NCBI GenBank assembly: GCA_029098265.1
Contig: JAQXNZ010000177.1
Coordinates: forward strand, 1-41,897
DNA length: 41,897 nt
Direction: 5' to 3'
From: Clostridia bacterium
GTDB taxonomy: Bacteria; Bacillota; Clostridia; Lachnospirales; Anaerotignaceae
Numbering within the stretch: the stretch's first letter is position 1; every line of letters starts with the position of its first letter. The notes beneath the pieces were generated by a model. That model was not told the DNA's origin and did no database searches. It saw only the letters and a program-made list of their open reading frames with translations. Below, one piece after another: positions 1 through 7,383 of the stretch. A program made the position numbers and the translations under genes.

Positions 1-238
1 CAAATCCCCTTCGGGGACGCTTCGCGCCGCGACTTTCACGCGGTTTATACTTCTGCGGATTGAACTTGGAAAACCCTTCGTTTTCATAACCAGTGCATCG
101 CAAAGATAAATGCGACTGCGCTTGCGCAGCTTTTGCTATAACCAAAAGTGCTGACCATCCGCCCAAAAAATCAGTTTGTCTACAGTCTAAGTTGAAATCC
201 CAAAGGATTTCAACTTAGAGACGACTTTGTCGGCTCTG
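1..238 (+). repeat. Partial copy of a hairpin-rich dispersed repeat, cut by the window edge
   Basis: This non-coding stretch is a chain of short hairpins: CCCC/GGGG near 6-16, CCGCG/CGCGG near 28-42, CTGCGC/GCGCAG near 115-130, AGCTTTTG/CAAAAG near 129-150, a perfect 14-bp stem with a CAAA loop near 187-218, and CGAC/GTCG near 223-233. It is homologous to the minus strand of 36337-36744. The 16-mer AGTTTGTCTACAGTCT at 173-188 is exactly the reverse complement of 36364-36379, and the segment at 1-47 aligns with the reverse complement of about 36520-36567, including the shared GCGCCGCGA and TTTCAC words. It ends directly against the ribosome-binding site of the DUF554 gene. The left boundary lies outside the window. 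Function is unknown. Confidence 0.75.
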
Positions 239-252
239 AATGAGGGGAAAAT

Positions 253-969
253 ATGATAGGAATCGGAGCGATAATAAACACAATAGCTGTTCTGGCAGGC
301 GGCGCTATCGGCATATTGCTGAGAAAGGGCCTGAAGGACAATATACAGAAAGCTCTTATGAGCGGCTGCGGATTAGCCACCATATTTATAGGCACAGCAG
401 GAACGCTGAAGGGCATGCTGACGGTAAATAACGGCGTAATAGAGACAAGCGGCAGTATGCTTCTTATATTCTCGCTGACCTTGGGCGGTCTTATTGGCGA
501 GCTGATTAATGTAGAAAAGAGAATGGACACTTTGGGAGAAAAGCTCAAAAAGCTGTTTCGTGCCGAGGGCGACAGCCGATTTGTAGACGGCTTTGTCAAT
601 ACCTCACTTATTATTTGTGTCGGCGCTATGGCAATAGTCGGTTCCATACAGGATGGGCTCAGCGGCGATGCTTCCATGCTTACGGCAAAAGCGGTGCTGG
701 ACTTCGTAATTGTCATTGTACTGGCATCTACCTACGGCCCCGGCGCCATGTGTTCGGCAATACCTATCCTTGTATATGAGGGTGCTCTCACGTTGGCGGC
801 TTATTTTGCAGGCAATTTCATAAGTGAAGCGCTTATAGCCAACCTGTCCTATGTGGGTTCGGCGCTCATATTCTGCGTAGGGGTAAATGTGGCGTTCGGC
901 AACAAATTTAAGGTTGGAAATATGCTGCCGTCTCTGCTTATACCTGTCATTTACGCCATTATAGTCTGA
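253..969 (+). CDS. DUF554 (YqgA-like) integral membrane protein
   Basis: The 238-residue product matches DUF554, a family of multi-spanning inner-membrane proteins of unclear, transporter-like role. It opens with the family's glycine-rich first helix (GIGAIINTIAVLAGGAIG), and further hydrophobic segments lie near residues 42-55, 66-84, 118-135, 145-190 and 195-238, giving about seven membrane spans. The GGLIGE segment near residue 79 and the STYGPGA segment near residue 160 fit the family. The ATG has GAGGGG about 7 nt upstream. Length is normal. The gene starts immediately after a hairpin-rich repeat, so its native promoter is either outside the window or lies in the repeat. The family assignment is firm; no function is claimed. 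Confidence 0.85.
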   Translation: MIGIGAIINTIAVLAGGAIGILLRKGLKDNIQKALMSGCGLATIFIGTAGTLKGMLTVNNGVIETSGSMLLIFSLTLGGLIGELINVEKRMDTLGEKLKKLFRAEGDSRFVDGFVNTSLIICVGAMAIVGSIQDGLSGDASMLTAKAVLDFVIVIVLASTYGPGAMCSAIPILVYEGALTLAAYFAGNFISEALIANLSYVGSALIFCVGVNVAFGNKFKVGNMLPSLLIPVIYAIIV

Positions 970-985
970 AATACCGAGACTTTGA

Positions 986-1014
986 TTGACAATCGTTTTT
1001 TCTTTCTATATAAT
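986..1014 (+). promoter_or_regulatory. Consensus sigma-A promoter for thrC
   Basis: An exact TTGACA at 986-991 and an exact TATAAT at 1009-1014 are separated by 17 nt. The start site would be near 1021, which leaves a leader of about 120 nt before thrC. That leader contains a stem pairing ATGGGC near 1063 with GCCCAT near 1087. No T-box or known riboswitch was recognised in it. Confidence 0.75.
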
Positions 1015-1140
1015 CAAAAAAACGGAGCATGCGGATAACAGACAAAATACGGCTTGCTTTTAAATGGGCAGGCTGTTTTGTTTGCAGCCCATGCAGATTT
1101 ATAACGGAATTAATAATGCTTATTTGAAGGGTGGCACATA

Positions 1141-2610
1141 ATGAAGGACATAACATATATCGGCACAAGAAACAGGAATATTAAGTTGAAGGCTTCGGAA
1201 GCTATTCTCAAGGGTATCTGCCCCGACGGCGGACTTTTTATCCCTGAAGAAATGCCCGTTATGGAGAAGAAAATTGACGAGCTTTCAAAAATGAACTACA
1301 GAGATTTAGCCTATGAGGTAATGAGCCTGTTTTTTACCGATTTTACTGAGGAAGAACTGCGTTACTGCATTAATAACGCCTATGATGAGAAATTTGATAC
1401 TCCCGAAATAGCTCCTGTTGTCGAAAAGGACGGAGTATTTTTCCTCGAGCTTTTCCACGGAAAGACAATTGCTTTCAAGGATATGGCGCTTTCAATACTT
1501 CCTTATCTTATGAAAACATCGGCAAAGAAAAATGACATACATAAAGAAATAGTTATACTTACAGCTACATCGGGAGACACAGGTAAGGCCGCCCTTGAGG
1601 GCTTTGCAGACGTTGAAGGCACAAGGATAATCGTATTCTATCCTGACGGCGGAGTAAGCCCCGTGCAGAAACAGCAGATGGTAACACAGAAGGGCAAAAA
1701 CGTATGCGTAGCTGCCATAACAGGCAACTTCGATGATGCCCAGACTGCCGTTAAATCCATATTCACAGACGAAGAAATGAAGAAGGAGCTTGATGACAAG
1801 GGCTTTATGTTCTCATCGGCCAACTCCATAAATATAGGCAGGCTTATACCCCAGGTGGCATATTACTGGTATGCTTACTGTCAGCTTGTTAAAAAAGGCA
1901 GTATTAAGGCAGGAGACAAAATCAACTTTACAGTTCCCACAGGAAACTTCGGAAACATTCTTGCCGGCTACTTTGCAAAACAGATGGGTCTGCCCGTAAA
2001 CAAATTTGTATGTGCCTCAAACAGCAATAAGGTACTTTATGATTTCTTCAGAACAGGCACCTACGACAAAAAGAGAGAGTTTATACTGACCACAAGCCCC
2101 TCTATGGATATACTTATTTCAAGCAACCTTGAAAGACTTGTATGTATGCTTACATCACAGGAGGAGACAGCGGCTCTTATGAAGTCCCTTTCCGAAAATG
2201 GCGAATACAGCATGACTGCCAAGGCTGACGACATTGTCGGAGAATTTGCCGATGAGGAAGAAACGGCCACAGCCATTAGAAAAATGTACGCCAACGAAGG
2301 GTATGTGCTTGACACGCATACGGCAGTAGCCTATGCTTCCTATGATAAATACGTTAAGGAAAGCGGAGACGAAACACCGACGGTCATCGTTTCAACGGCA
2401 AGCCCCTATAAGTTCGCCAAGGACGTTTGTATAGCCATTGACGAAAAATACAGAGGACAGGACGCATTTGCACTCATGGACGAGCTTGAAAAGTTAAGCG
2501 GCGTTCCCATTCCAGCACCCGTAAAGGACATTGAGAAGCGTGAAGTTCTCCACAATAACCTCTGCGAGAGAGAAAAGATTAAGGATTTCGTAAAAGAACA
2601 GCTCAGATAA
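1141..2610 (+). CDS. thrC: Threonine synthase
   Basis: This cytosolic PLP enzyme converts O-phosphohomoserine to threonine and phosphate, the last step of threonine synthesis. The 489 residues have the fold order of the longer clostridial/yeast-type threonine synthase: an N-terminal cap, the PLP lysine in HGKTIAFKDMAL (Lys113), the TATSGDTGKAALEGF phosphate-binding loop, and PTGNFGNILAGYFAK further on. Length is typical of this class. It starts at an ATG preceded by GAAGGGTGG. A consensus promoter lies 127 nt upstream, and a strong terminator follows at 2661, so it appears to be transcribed alone. No homoserine kinase or homoserine dehydrogenase gene is adjacent. Confidence in function is high. 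Confidence 0.95.
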   Translation: MKDITYIGTRNRNIKLKASEAILKGICPDGGLFIPEEMPVMEKKIDELSKMNYRDLAYEVMSLFFTDFTEEELRYCINNAYDEKFDTPEIAPVVEKDGVFFLELFHGKTIAFKDMALSILPYLMKTSAKKNDIHKEIVILTATSGDTGKAALEGFADVEGTRIIVFYPDGGVSPVQKQQMVTQKGKNVCVAAITGNFDDAQTAVKSIFTDEEMKKELDDKGFMFSSANSINIGRLIPQVAYYWYAYCQLVKKGSIKAGDKINFTVPTGNFGNILAGYFAKQMGLPVNKFVCASNSNKVLYDFFRTGTYDKKREFILTTSPSMDILISSNLERLVCMLTSQEETAALMKSLSENGEYSMTAKADDIVGEFADEEETATAIRKMYANEGYVLDTHTAVAYASYDKYVKESGDETPTVIVSTASPYKFAKDVCIAIDEKYRGQDAFALMDELEKLSGVPIPAPVKDIEKREVLHNNLCEREKIKDFVKEQLR

Positions 2611-3186
2611 TTGAATACATCAGGCATCGGGAAAGACATTTACTAACAGCGGCATAATCTAAGACAGGGAGAGTATCCCTGTCTTTTAGTTTGCCGTGAA
2701 TAAAATATATGAGTAAAAAACTCTATTGTAACTATATAGTAATAGACAGCCGCTGCAAATCTGTCCGCCGGTGGCGTTCACGTTATTTTATGTCAGATGA
2801 GTGAAAAAACAGTTGAAAATGATTTGTATAGTTTGCATAAATCCGATTGAAATTCGGTGTTATTTAAAAAGCCTGAATGTTGATAATTACTAAACAGTTG
2901 AATTTTGGTTTTACCGTCAGGTATTTTTGGCACTGAATTATGTATGGGGATTGAAACAATTTTACATCGCTTTGTATTTAATCAAATACAAAAAAATAAT
3001 AAGAAAATATCCATTTTATGTAAAAAAGTAGCTTGATATTTACCGAAAACAGCTTGATTTTTTTGAAAATACATCTTGACTCTATTGTAGTTACACAGAA
3101 TAAAATCTAACTTGTAAAAAACATAAAAGCTGTTCCTGCGGCGACGGGAACTGAGGTATATTTAAAAATTTAGGGAGGTATTTAAA
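2611..3186. other. 576-bp AT-rich intergenic region upstream of the PLP lyase
   Basis: After the thrC terminator the region is non-coding in all frames. It carries the word CTCTATTGTA twice, at 2721-2730 and 3080-3089, each followed by a similar 9-nt sequence; the first copy overlaps the perfect palindrome ACTATATAGT. A possible promoter has TTGACT at 3076-3081 and AATAAAAT near 3099-3106, with non-ideal spacing. A GTTCC/GGAAC hairpin lies near 3131-3150, just ahead of the ribosome-binding site. No SAM or T-box signature was recognised. Confidence 0.55.
2661..2687 (+). terminator. thrC terminator
   Basis: A perfect 10-bp stem (AAGACAGGGA with its complement) with a 5-nt loop ends in TTTT and lies 51 nt after the thrC stop. 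Confidence 0.8.
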
Positions 3187-4380
3187 ATGTCAATTGAAAC
3201 AGATGTACTTTACACCAGAAAATTTAAAGAGGGTGCAGTTAACTTATTAAAGCCCGAAGCTTTCCCTCTTTACACATGCACAGCTTTCACAGCTAACACA
3301 CTTGCTGAAATTAAAGAGGCTTATGCACAGGGATATACATATATCAGAACAAACAACCCCAACCGTGACGTACTTGCTTCTCAGATAACAGCTATCGAAG
3401 CTCCCGGACTTGACAGAGACACACTTATCTTCTCATCAGGTATGGCTTCAATTTCAACAACAATCGGTTCACTTCTTCAGTCAGGCGACCATGTAATCTG
3501 CAACAGAAACATCTACGGTGAAACATTCGACGTATTCGGAAAACTTTTCTCAAGATACGGCATCGAGTCAACACTTGTAAACATGGACGACATCGAGAAC
3601 ATAAAGGCTGCAATCAAACCCAACACAAAGCTTATCTATGCTGAGGTTTGCGCTAACCCTACAATGAACCTTATCGATATCCCCGAAGTTGCTAAGCTTG
3701 CACACGACAACGGCGCACTTCTTATGATGGACAACACATTCACAACATCAGTTTCCATCAAACCTCTTACACTCGGCGCTGACATCGTTATTTCTTCAGT
3801 AACAAAGTTCATGAACGGCCATTCAGACGTAGTTCTCGGCTGCATGACATCAACACACGAAATCATCGAGACAGTACGTCCCATGCGTATGCTCTTCGGT
3901 ACACCCGCTGATCCCTTCCCTTGCTGGCAGGCATCTCGCGGACTTGAGACACTTCAGCTTCGTCTTGAAAAACAGATGTACAATGCTGCTAAGCTTGCTG
4001 CATTCTTCGAGGCTGACCCTCACGTAATCAAAGTAAACCACCCTTCAATCGACAGCTTCCCTCAGAGAGAGCTTGCTAAGAAGCTTTGGCCTGCAGGAGA
4101 CGAGCATATGACAGGTATGATGAGCATCATCCTCAACACAGAGGACGAGGACAAGATCAACAAGTTCATGGCTAAGCTTCAGTATGTTCACTATGCTACA
4201 ACACTCGGCGGCGTAAGAACAACACTTAACCACCCTTGCACATCTTCACACAGCCACATGCCCGACGAAGACAGAAGAAAGATGGGTATCACACCCGGTA
4301 TGTTCCGTGTATCAGTAGGTATCGAGGATACAGAGGACCTTATCAACGACTTCAAACAGGCTTTTGCAGAATTAGACTGA
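3187..4380 (+). CDS. PLP-dependent Cys/Met metabolism family enzyme (lyase or sulfhydrylase)
   Basis: This 397-residue protein belongs to the trans-sulfuration PLP family, which includes methionine gamma-lyase, cystathionine gamma-lyase/synthase and O-acetylhomoserine sulfhydrylase. It carries the Schiff-base lysine in SSVTKFMNGHSD (Lys207), the PLP-nitrogen aspartate in MMDNTF (Asp182) and the SSGMAS turn (residues 83-88). Several positions depart from textbook members. The usual N-P-T after the cofactor-binding arginine is N-P-N-R (57-60), and the cysteine that marks classical methionine gamma-lyases is replaced in NIYGETF. The exact reaction therefore cannot be fixed from sequence. Codon use is strongly biased (AAC, ATC, CTT, ACA), which suggests high expression. 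GGGAGG precedes the ATG, and the gene appears monocistronic with its own terminator. Confidence 0.85.
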   Translation: MSIETDVLYTRKFKEGAVNLLKPEAFPLYTCTAFTANTLAEIKEAYAQGYTYIRTNNPNRDVLASQITAIEAPGLDRDTLIFSSGMASISTTIGSLLQSGDHVICNRNIYGETFDVFGKLFSRYGIESTLVNMDDIENIKAAIKPNTKLIYAEVCANPTMNLIDIPEVAKLAHDNGALLMMDNTFTTSVSIKPLTLGADIVISSVTKFMNGHSDVVLGCMTSTHEIIETVRPMRMLFGTPADPFPCWQASRGLETLQLRLEKQMYNAAKLAAFFEADPHVIKVNHPSIDSFPQRELAKKLWPAGDEHMTGMMSIILNTEDEDKINKFMAKLQYVHYATTLGGVRTTLNHPCTSSHSHMPDEDRRKMGITPGMFRVSVGIEDTEDLINDFKQAFAELD

Positions 4381-4401
4381 TTTGCATATCATCACCCGAC
4401 A

Positions 4402-4430
4402 GGGACGGAGAAATCCGTCCTTGTTTTTTT
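4402..4430 (+). terminator. Terminator of the PLP lyase gene
   Basis: A GGACGGA stem, GAAA tetraloop and TCCGTCC are followed by TTGTTTTTTT, 22 nt after the stop codon. Confidence 0.85.
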
Positions 4431-4507
4431 GCTGTTGTAAACAATATAATTACGGTGGAAGCAAACTTATATGAGCTTATATAAACTTAATTTATAATCA
4501 TAAAATA

Positions 4508-4560
4508 AAAAACCTTTTCTTAGGCAGATATTGGCTATGTGCTTTAAAGAAAAGGTTTTT
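4508..4560. terminator. Bidirectional terminator downstream of the XRE gene
   Basis: A 14-bp inverted repeat has its arms at 4508-4521 and 4547-4560. It begins with an A run and ends with a T run, so it can work on either strand. It most likely ends the minus-strand XRE transcript. Confidence 0.65.
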
Positions 4561-4630
4561 ATTTAAACTATGTCTGCAAAATATCAGTGTGTAAAATAAG
4601 CGGGCTGTACATAATTAAAGATAAACAAAA

Positions 4631-4957
4631 TTAATTATTTTTCATTAAAAACAGCTTAAGAACTTCTTCTGCTAAGGATAACTCTCTCGGAGTACAGTTT
4701 TTAAGTAAGTCAATTAATGCAGAAGGGTCTCCTTTTTCATAATCATCTCCAAACAGTATATACTCTATCGGAAGGTGCATGGAACGGGATAGTTTAATTA
4801 AAGTATCTACAGACATTTGTGATGTACCAACTTCAAGCTGTCCGTAATATCCGGAGCCTATATCGGCAAGCTCTGACATTTTTTCTCTTGTAAGTCCAAG
4901 TTCTTGCCTTCTTGTACGAAGACGATGGCCTATTTCTAAAAGTTGTTTTTTCTCCAT
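4631..4957 (-). CDS. XRE-family helix-turn-helix regulator
   Basis: This 108-residue cytosolic DNA-binding protein has a Cro/CI-type helix-turn-helix at about residues 8-63. The classic pattern is visible: GHRLRTRRQELGLTREKMSE, then the recognition helix region SGYYGQLEVGTSQMSVDTLIKLSRS. The C-terminal half is short and has no recognised sensor domain. It is transcribed divergently from two small genes of unknown function, with 114 nt between the start codons, so it probably regulates them and itself. Similar XRE proteins occur in prophage, toxin-antitoxin and quorum-type loci, but no partner family is recognised here. Confidence 0.85.
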   Translation of the reverse strand: MEKKQLLEIGHRLRTRRQELGLTREKMSELADIGSGYYGQLEVGTSQMSVDTLIKLSRSMHLPIEYILFGDDYEKGDPSALIDLLKNCTPRELSLAEEVLKLFLMKNN

Positions 4958-4987
4958 TATTCTACACCACCTGTTTTTTGTTATTCT

Positions 4988-5020
4988 CTATTGTAAAGTA
5001 TGTAAAAGAGTGATAAAATA
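4988..5020 (+). promoter_or_regulatory. Promoter and possible XRE operator in the divergent gap
   Basis: TTGTAA at 4990-4995 and TAAAAT near 5013-5018 are 17 nt apart and point at the 87-aa gene. Three spaced copies of a GATAAAA-like word follow at about 5011-5036, a reasonable place for a repressor to bind. The operator role is inferred. Confidence 0.45.
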
Positions 5021-5071
5021 TGATAAAAGATAATAAAAATAGTTATTTTATAGCATAACAGGAGGGGTAAT

Positions 5072-5335
5072 ATGGCTTTATTAAAAACAGTAGAGGACAA
5101 GATAAAACAGATAGAGGGATTCAAAGTTGCATTTACATGGGGAGGAGTAGATGTAAGGGGAAATAAAGCGGACATTCCGCAGTATACATATTCGCTGAGA
5201 GCACCGGATAGCTGGACTGTTTCCGAATGGATAGCGAAAAGGTTTAACACTAAATATCCCGGATATGGAGTCAAAGTATATACTAAAAATAATGTTATTG
5301 CATCAGGCAATATGAAACTCTCAAACATAAGATAA
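5072..5335 (+). CDS. Small protein of unknown function (87 aa)
   Basis: This is a real small gene by its signals: an ideal AGGAGGGG site lies 8 nt before the ATG, a promoter sits upstream, and the divergent neighbour is a regulator. The product is basic, with no signal peptide or membrane segment. A helical N-terminus (residues 1-16) leads into an alternating, beta-rich body containing FTWGGVDVRGN and WTVSEWIAKRF. I do not recognise the family. It is followed after 15 nt by a 46-aa gene with its own GGAGG site, so the two are likely co-transcribed under the XRE regulator. An accessory or stress-related role is possible but not shown by the sequence. Confidence 0.65.
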   Translation: MALLKTVEDKIKQIEGFKVAFTWGGVDVRGNKADIPQYTYSLRAPDSWTVSEWIAKRFNTKYPGYGVKVYTKNNVIASGNMKLSNIR

Positions 5336-5350
5336 TTGGAGGATAAGATT

Positions 5351-5491
5351 ATGAAAGACAATACTAAATCTATTTTGAATATTGTACTTGGTTTAGCAAC
5401 AATAGTAACGACACTTGTCGGAACTGCAAAAACTATTGAAGAAACAGGTAATAGTGTAAAAGAAGAATGTGGTAAAATTAAAAAACTATAA
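5351..5491 (+). CDS. Small single-span membrane-like protein (46 aa)
   Basis: This short reading frame begins at an ATG preceded by GGAGG with 9-nt spacing, 15 nt after the 87-aa gene. Residues 8-25 (ILNIVLGLATIVTTLVGT) form one hydrophobic helix; the tail is charged (SVKEECGKIKKL). It has no recognised family. The size and layout resemble small membrane toxins, holins or peptides, but this is only a resemblance. The small stem at 5571-5597 probably ends the transcript. Confidence 0.55.
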   Translation: MKDNTKSILNIVLGLATIVTTLVGTAKTIEETGNSVKEECGKIKKL

Positions 5492-5570
5492 ATTATCGGT
5501 TATTTCTGAATATCAATAATTTGTTTGAAATAACTTTTAATAATTAAGTAAATTTAAAATTTTATCTTGC

Positions 5571-5597
5571 AAGCCTCCTAATAAAAGGTGGCTTTTT
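5571..5597 (+). terminator. Weak terminator after the small-gene pair
   Basis: AAGCCTCC pairs with GGTGGCTT across an 8-nt loop, with one T-T mismatch, and is followed by TTT. It lies just upstream of the padR promoter. Confidence 0.5.
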
Positions 5598-5599
5598 GC

Positions 5600-5653
5600 T
5601 TGACATATATAGATAACCGATATATAATTATATATAGATAATCGATATATATA
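5600..5653 (+). promoter_or_regulatory. padR promoter overlapped by two operator-like repeats
   Basis: An exact TTGACA at 5600-5605 and an exact TATAAT at 5623-5628 are 17 nt apart. Two near-identical copies of TATATAGATAAYCGATATAT occur at about 5606-5625 and 5631-5650, 25 nt apart. The first fills the spacer and the second covers the start site and leader. This is the expected geometry for autorepression by the downstream PadR protein; the binding itself is inferred. Confidence 0.75.
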
Positions 5654-5666
5654 GGAGGCCGATAAT

Positions 5667-6005
5667 ATGGATAAAGGATTGATAACGGGAAGTACGTCCG
5701 TACTGATACTTAAGCTTCTTGAAGAAAGGGATATGTACGGATATCAGATGATAGAAACGCTGGCACAAAGATCGGATAATACCTTTGAGCTTAAAGCGGG
5801 CACGCTGTATCCAATACTGCACGGCTTTGAAAAGGACGGCTGTGTGGAGTCCTATGATGACAGTGCCGGCAGCGGCAGAGTAAGAAAGTATTACCGTATA
5901 ACTGCCAAGGGAAGAAAGGCTCTGGCCGAGAAAACAACGGAGTGGGAGAAATATTCTTCAGCAGTTAACAAGGTACTAAAGGGAGGTGCCGGATATGCGC
6001 TCTGA
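5667..6005 (+). CDS. PadR-family transcriptional regulator
   Basis: This 112-residue winged-helix repressor of the PadR type has the family's N-terminal pattern clearly: STSVLILKLLEERDMYGYQMIETL, then GTLYPILHGFEKDGCV and the wing RKYYRITAKGRKAL. The C-terminal helix for dimerisation is short, as in PadR subfamily 2. The start has AGGAGG 8 nt upstream. Its stop overlaps the start of the next gene by 11 nt, so the two are translationally coupled. PadR proteins commonly pair with a membrane protein carrying a permease-prefix domain, as here. It probably represses its own operon through the two repeats at the promoter. Confidence 0.92.
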   Translation: MDKGLITGSTSVLILKLLEERDMYGYQMIETLAQRSDNTFELKAGTLYPILHGFEKDGCVESYDDSAGSGRVRKYYRITAKGRKALAEKTTEWEKYSSAVNKVLKGGAGYAL

Positions 6006-7344
6006 TGTGACAAAAGAATACGTGGACAGTGTATGCGGAAGAATACGCTGGAAAAAGGCAGCTGACAACGTTGCTAAGGAATTGGAAAACCACATAGCAG
6101 ACCAGAAAAACTTATACATTGAATACGGACTTGACGAAGATACCGCAGAGAGGAAAGCTGTTGAACAGATGGGTGACCCACTGACGGTGGGCGATGAGCT
6201 GGACAAAATACACCGTCCCGAGCCGCAGATAAAAATGGCGGTACTGGCGGCACTTATATTTCTGTCCGGAGTAGCAATAAGGGCAGTAGGCGGCATCAGT
6301 CCTGCCGAAATGCTTGTCCCTGCTGTTATAGCAGCCGTGGCATTTGCGGCGGCCTACAGATGTGACTGTCAGATACCGATGAAATACGGCAGATATATGT
6401 GCATTATTATGATTGCAGTAGGCCTGCTTATGATGGCGGGAAGCGGAGTAAACGGTTTTGACAGATTTGTATTGACAGAAGTAAATAAGGTGTATTCCAT
6501 AATCTCGCCTTTGCTGTTCTCATGCTTTGTATATTCACAGAGGGGCAGGGGAGAATACGGCATAATATGCTCGGCGGTCTGCTGGATAGCTCTTGCGGCA
6601 ATACTTGTTTTCATAACATCCTTTGCGGGACTTACAGCCATTGCATTTACAGCCGCAATAGAGATTCCGATGCTTATTAAAAAGGGCTGGTTTGGGGAAG
6701 AAAAGAAAAAATACACAGTTTTGGTTACGGTACTGGCAGGTATAGCCGTTGTAGCTTTCCTGCTGTATATACTGGTCGGAGTTAGAAGCGGATATTATTT
6801 GTCAAGAATAAAGACTATACTTTTTCCCGAATCGGAGGCAATGGGTGCAGGCTATGTAACCATGCTCACAAGAAATATAGTGAAAAATGCCGTATTAATC
6901 GGACAGGTCAGTACGACGGGCAGCTTTGCCGAAATAACGGTACCGAGCTTTGATACAGACTGCTTCCTGACCTATATTATATACCGCTTCGGCTGGCTGG
7001 TCTTTGCCGTGATAACAGCGGCTTTTGCGGTATTTATTGCGGTGGGATTTTATAAGACCTTTAAGCAGAAAAGCGTTATAGGCTTTGCGGTATGCTTCCC
7101 TGTAATGGCTTCGTTTACGGTGCAGACGGTTATATATACTATGGCAAATTTGGGCTTCAGAGTTTTTTCTGTTGTTTCCATGCCGCTGTTCTCTTACGGA
7201 AATACGGCACTGGTGCTTAACATGGCTCTTATAGGACTTATGCTGTCGGTGTTCAGAACGAGCCTTGAACAGAGGGATTTGATAAGCGAAAGAAATAAAA
7301 TGGTAATATTTGAGAAAAACAGGATGATAATTGAGCTGAAATAA
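5995..7344 (+). CDS. Permease-prefix domain fused to a SEDS (FtsW/RodA/SpoVE-like) membrane protein
   Basis: The 449-residue product has a soluble N-terminal permease-prefix domain (about 1-75; ELENHIADQ, AERKAVEQMGDP) followed by about ten membrane helices. The C-terminal half resembles SEDS glycan polymerases. A loop TVPSFDTDCFLTYII sits where RodA/FtsW have the HTDF motif, and VSMPLFSYGNTAL corresponds to their PxxSYGGS region. SEDS proteins polymerise peptidoglycan glycan strands; whether this divergent one is catalytic is open, since the histidine before TD is an aspartate and the second glycine of YGG is Asn. The start is the ATG with GGGAGG 8 nt upstream, not the GTG three codons earlier. 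It is coupled to padR and may be part of an envelope-stress response. Confidence 0.8.
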   Translation: MRSDVTKEYVDSVCGRIRWKKAADNVAKELENHIADQKNLYIEYGLDEDTAERKAVEQMGDPLTVGDELDKIHRPEPQIKMAVLAALIFLSGVAIRAVGGISPAEMLVPAVIAAVAFAAAYRCDCQIPMKYGRYMCIIMIAVGLLMMAGSGVNGFDRFVLTEVNKVYSIISPLLFSCFVYSQRGRGEYGIICSAVCWIALAAILVFITSFAGLTAIAFTAAIEIPMLIKKGWFGEEKKKYTVLVTVLAGIAVVAFLLYILVGVRSGYYLSRIKTILFPESEAMGAGYVTMLTRNIVKNAVLIGQVSTTGSFAEITVPSFDTDCFLTYIIYRFGWLVFAVITAAFAVFIAVGFYKTFKQKSVIGFAVCFPVMASFTVQTVIYTMANLGFRVFSVVSMPLFSYGNTALVLNMALIGLMLSVFRTSLEQRDLISERNKMVIFEKNRMIIELK

Positions 7345-7350
7345 AAAACA

Positions 7351-7378
7351 GGCGAAACCTATTGCAGATTTCGCCTTT
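7351..7378. terminator. Shared terminator between convergent genes
   Basis: GGCGAAA and TTTCGCC enclose an 11-nt loop between the SEDS-like gene and the convergent Ldh gene. An A run on one side and a T run on the other allow both directions. Confidence 0.7.
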
Positions 7379-7383
7379 AATTC

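Noticed and set aside
210-716. Minus-strand frame of 168 codons opposite DUF554
   Set aside because: It is the shadow of the DUF554 gene; the product is Ser/Pro-rich and has no family.
1021-1140. A threonine-specific T-box in the thrC leader
   Set aside because: No AGGGTGGNACCGCG-type element was found; only a simple stem is visible.
2611-3186. A SAM or T-box riboswitch upstream of the sulfur-amino-acid enzyme
   Set aside because: The expected conserved words and helices were not found.
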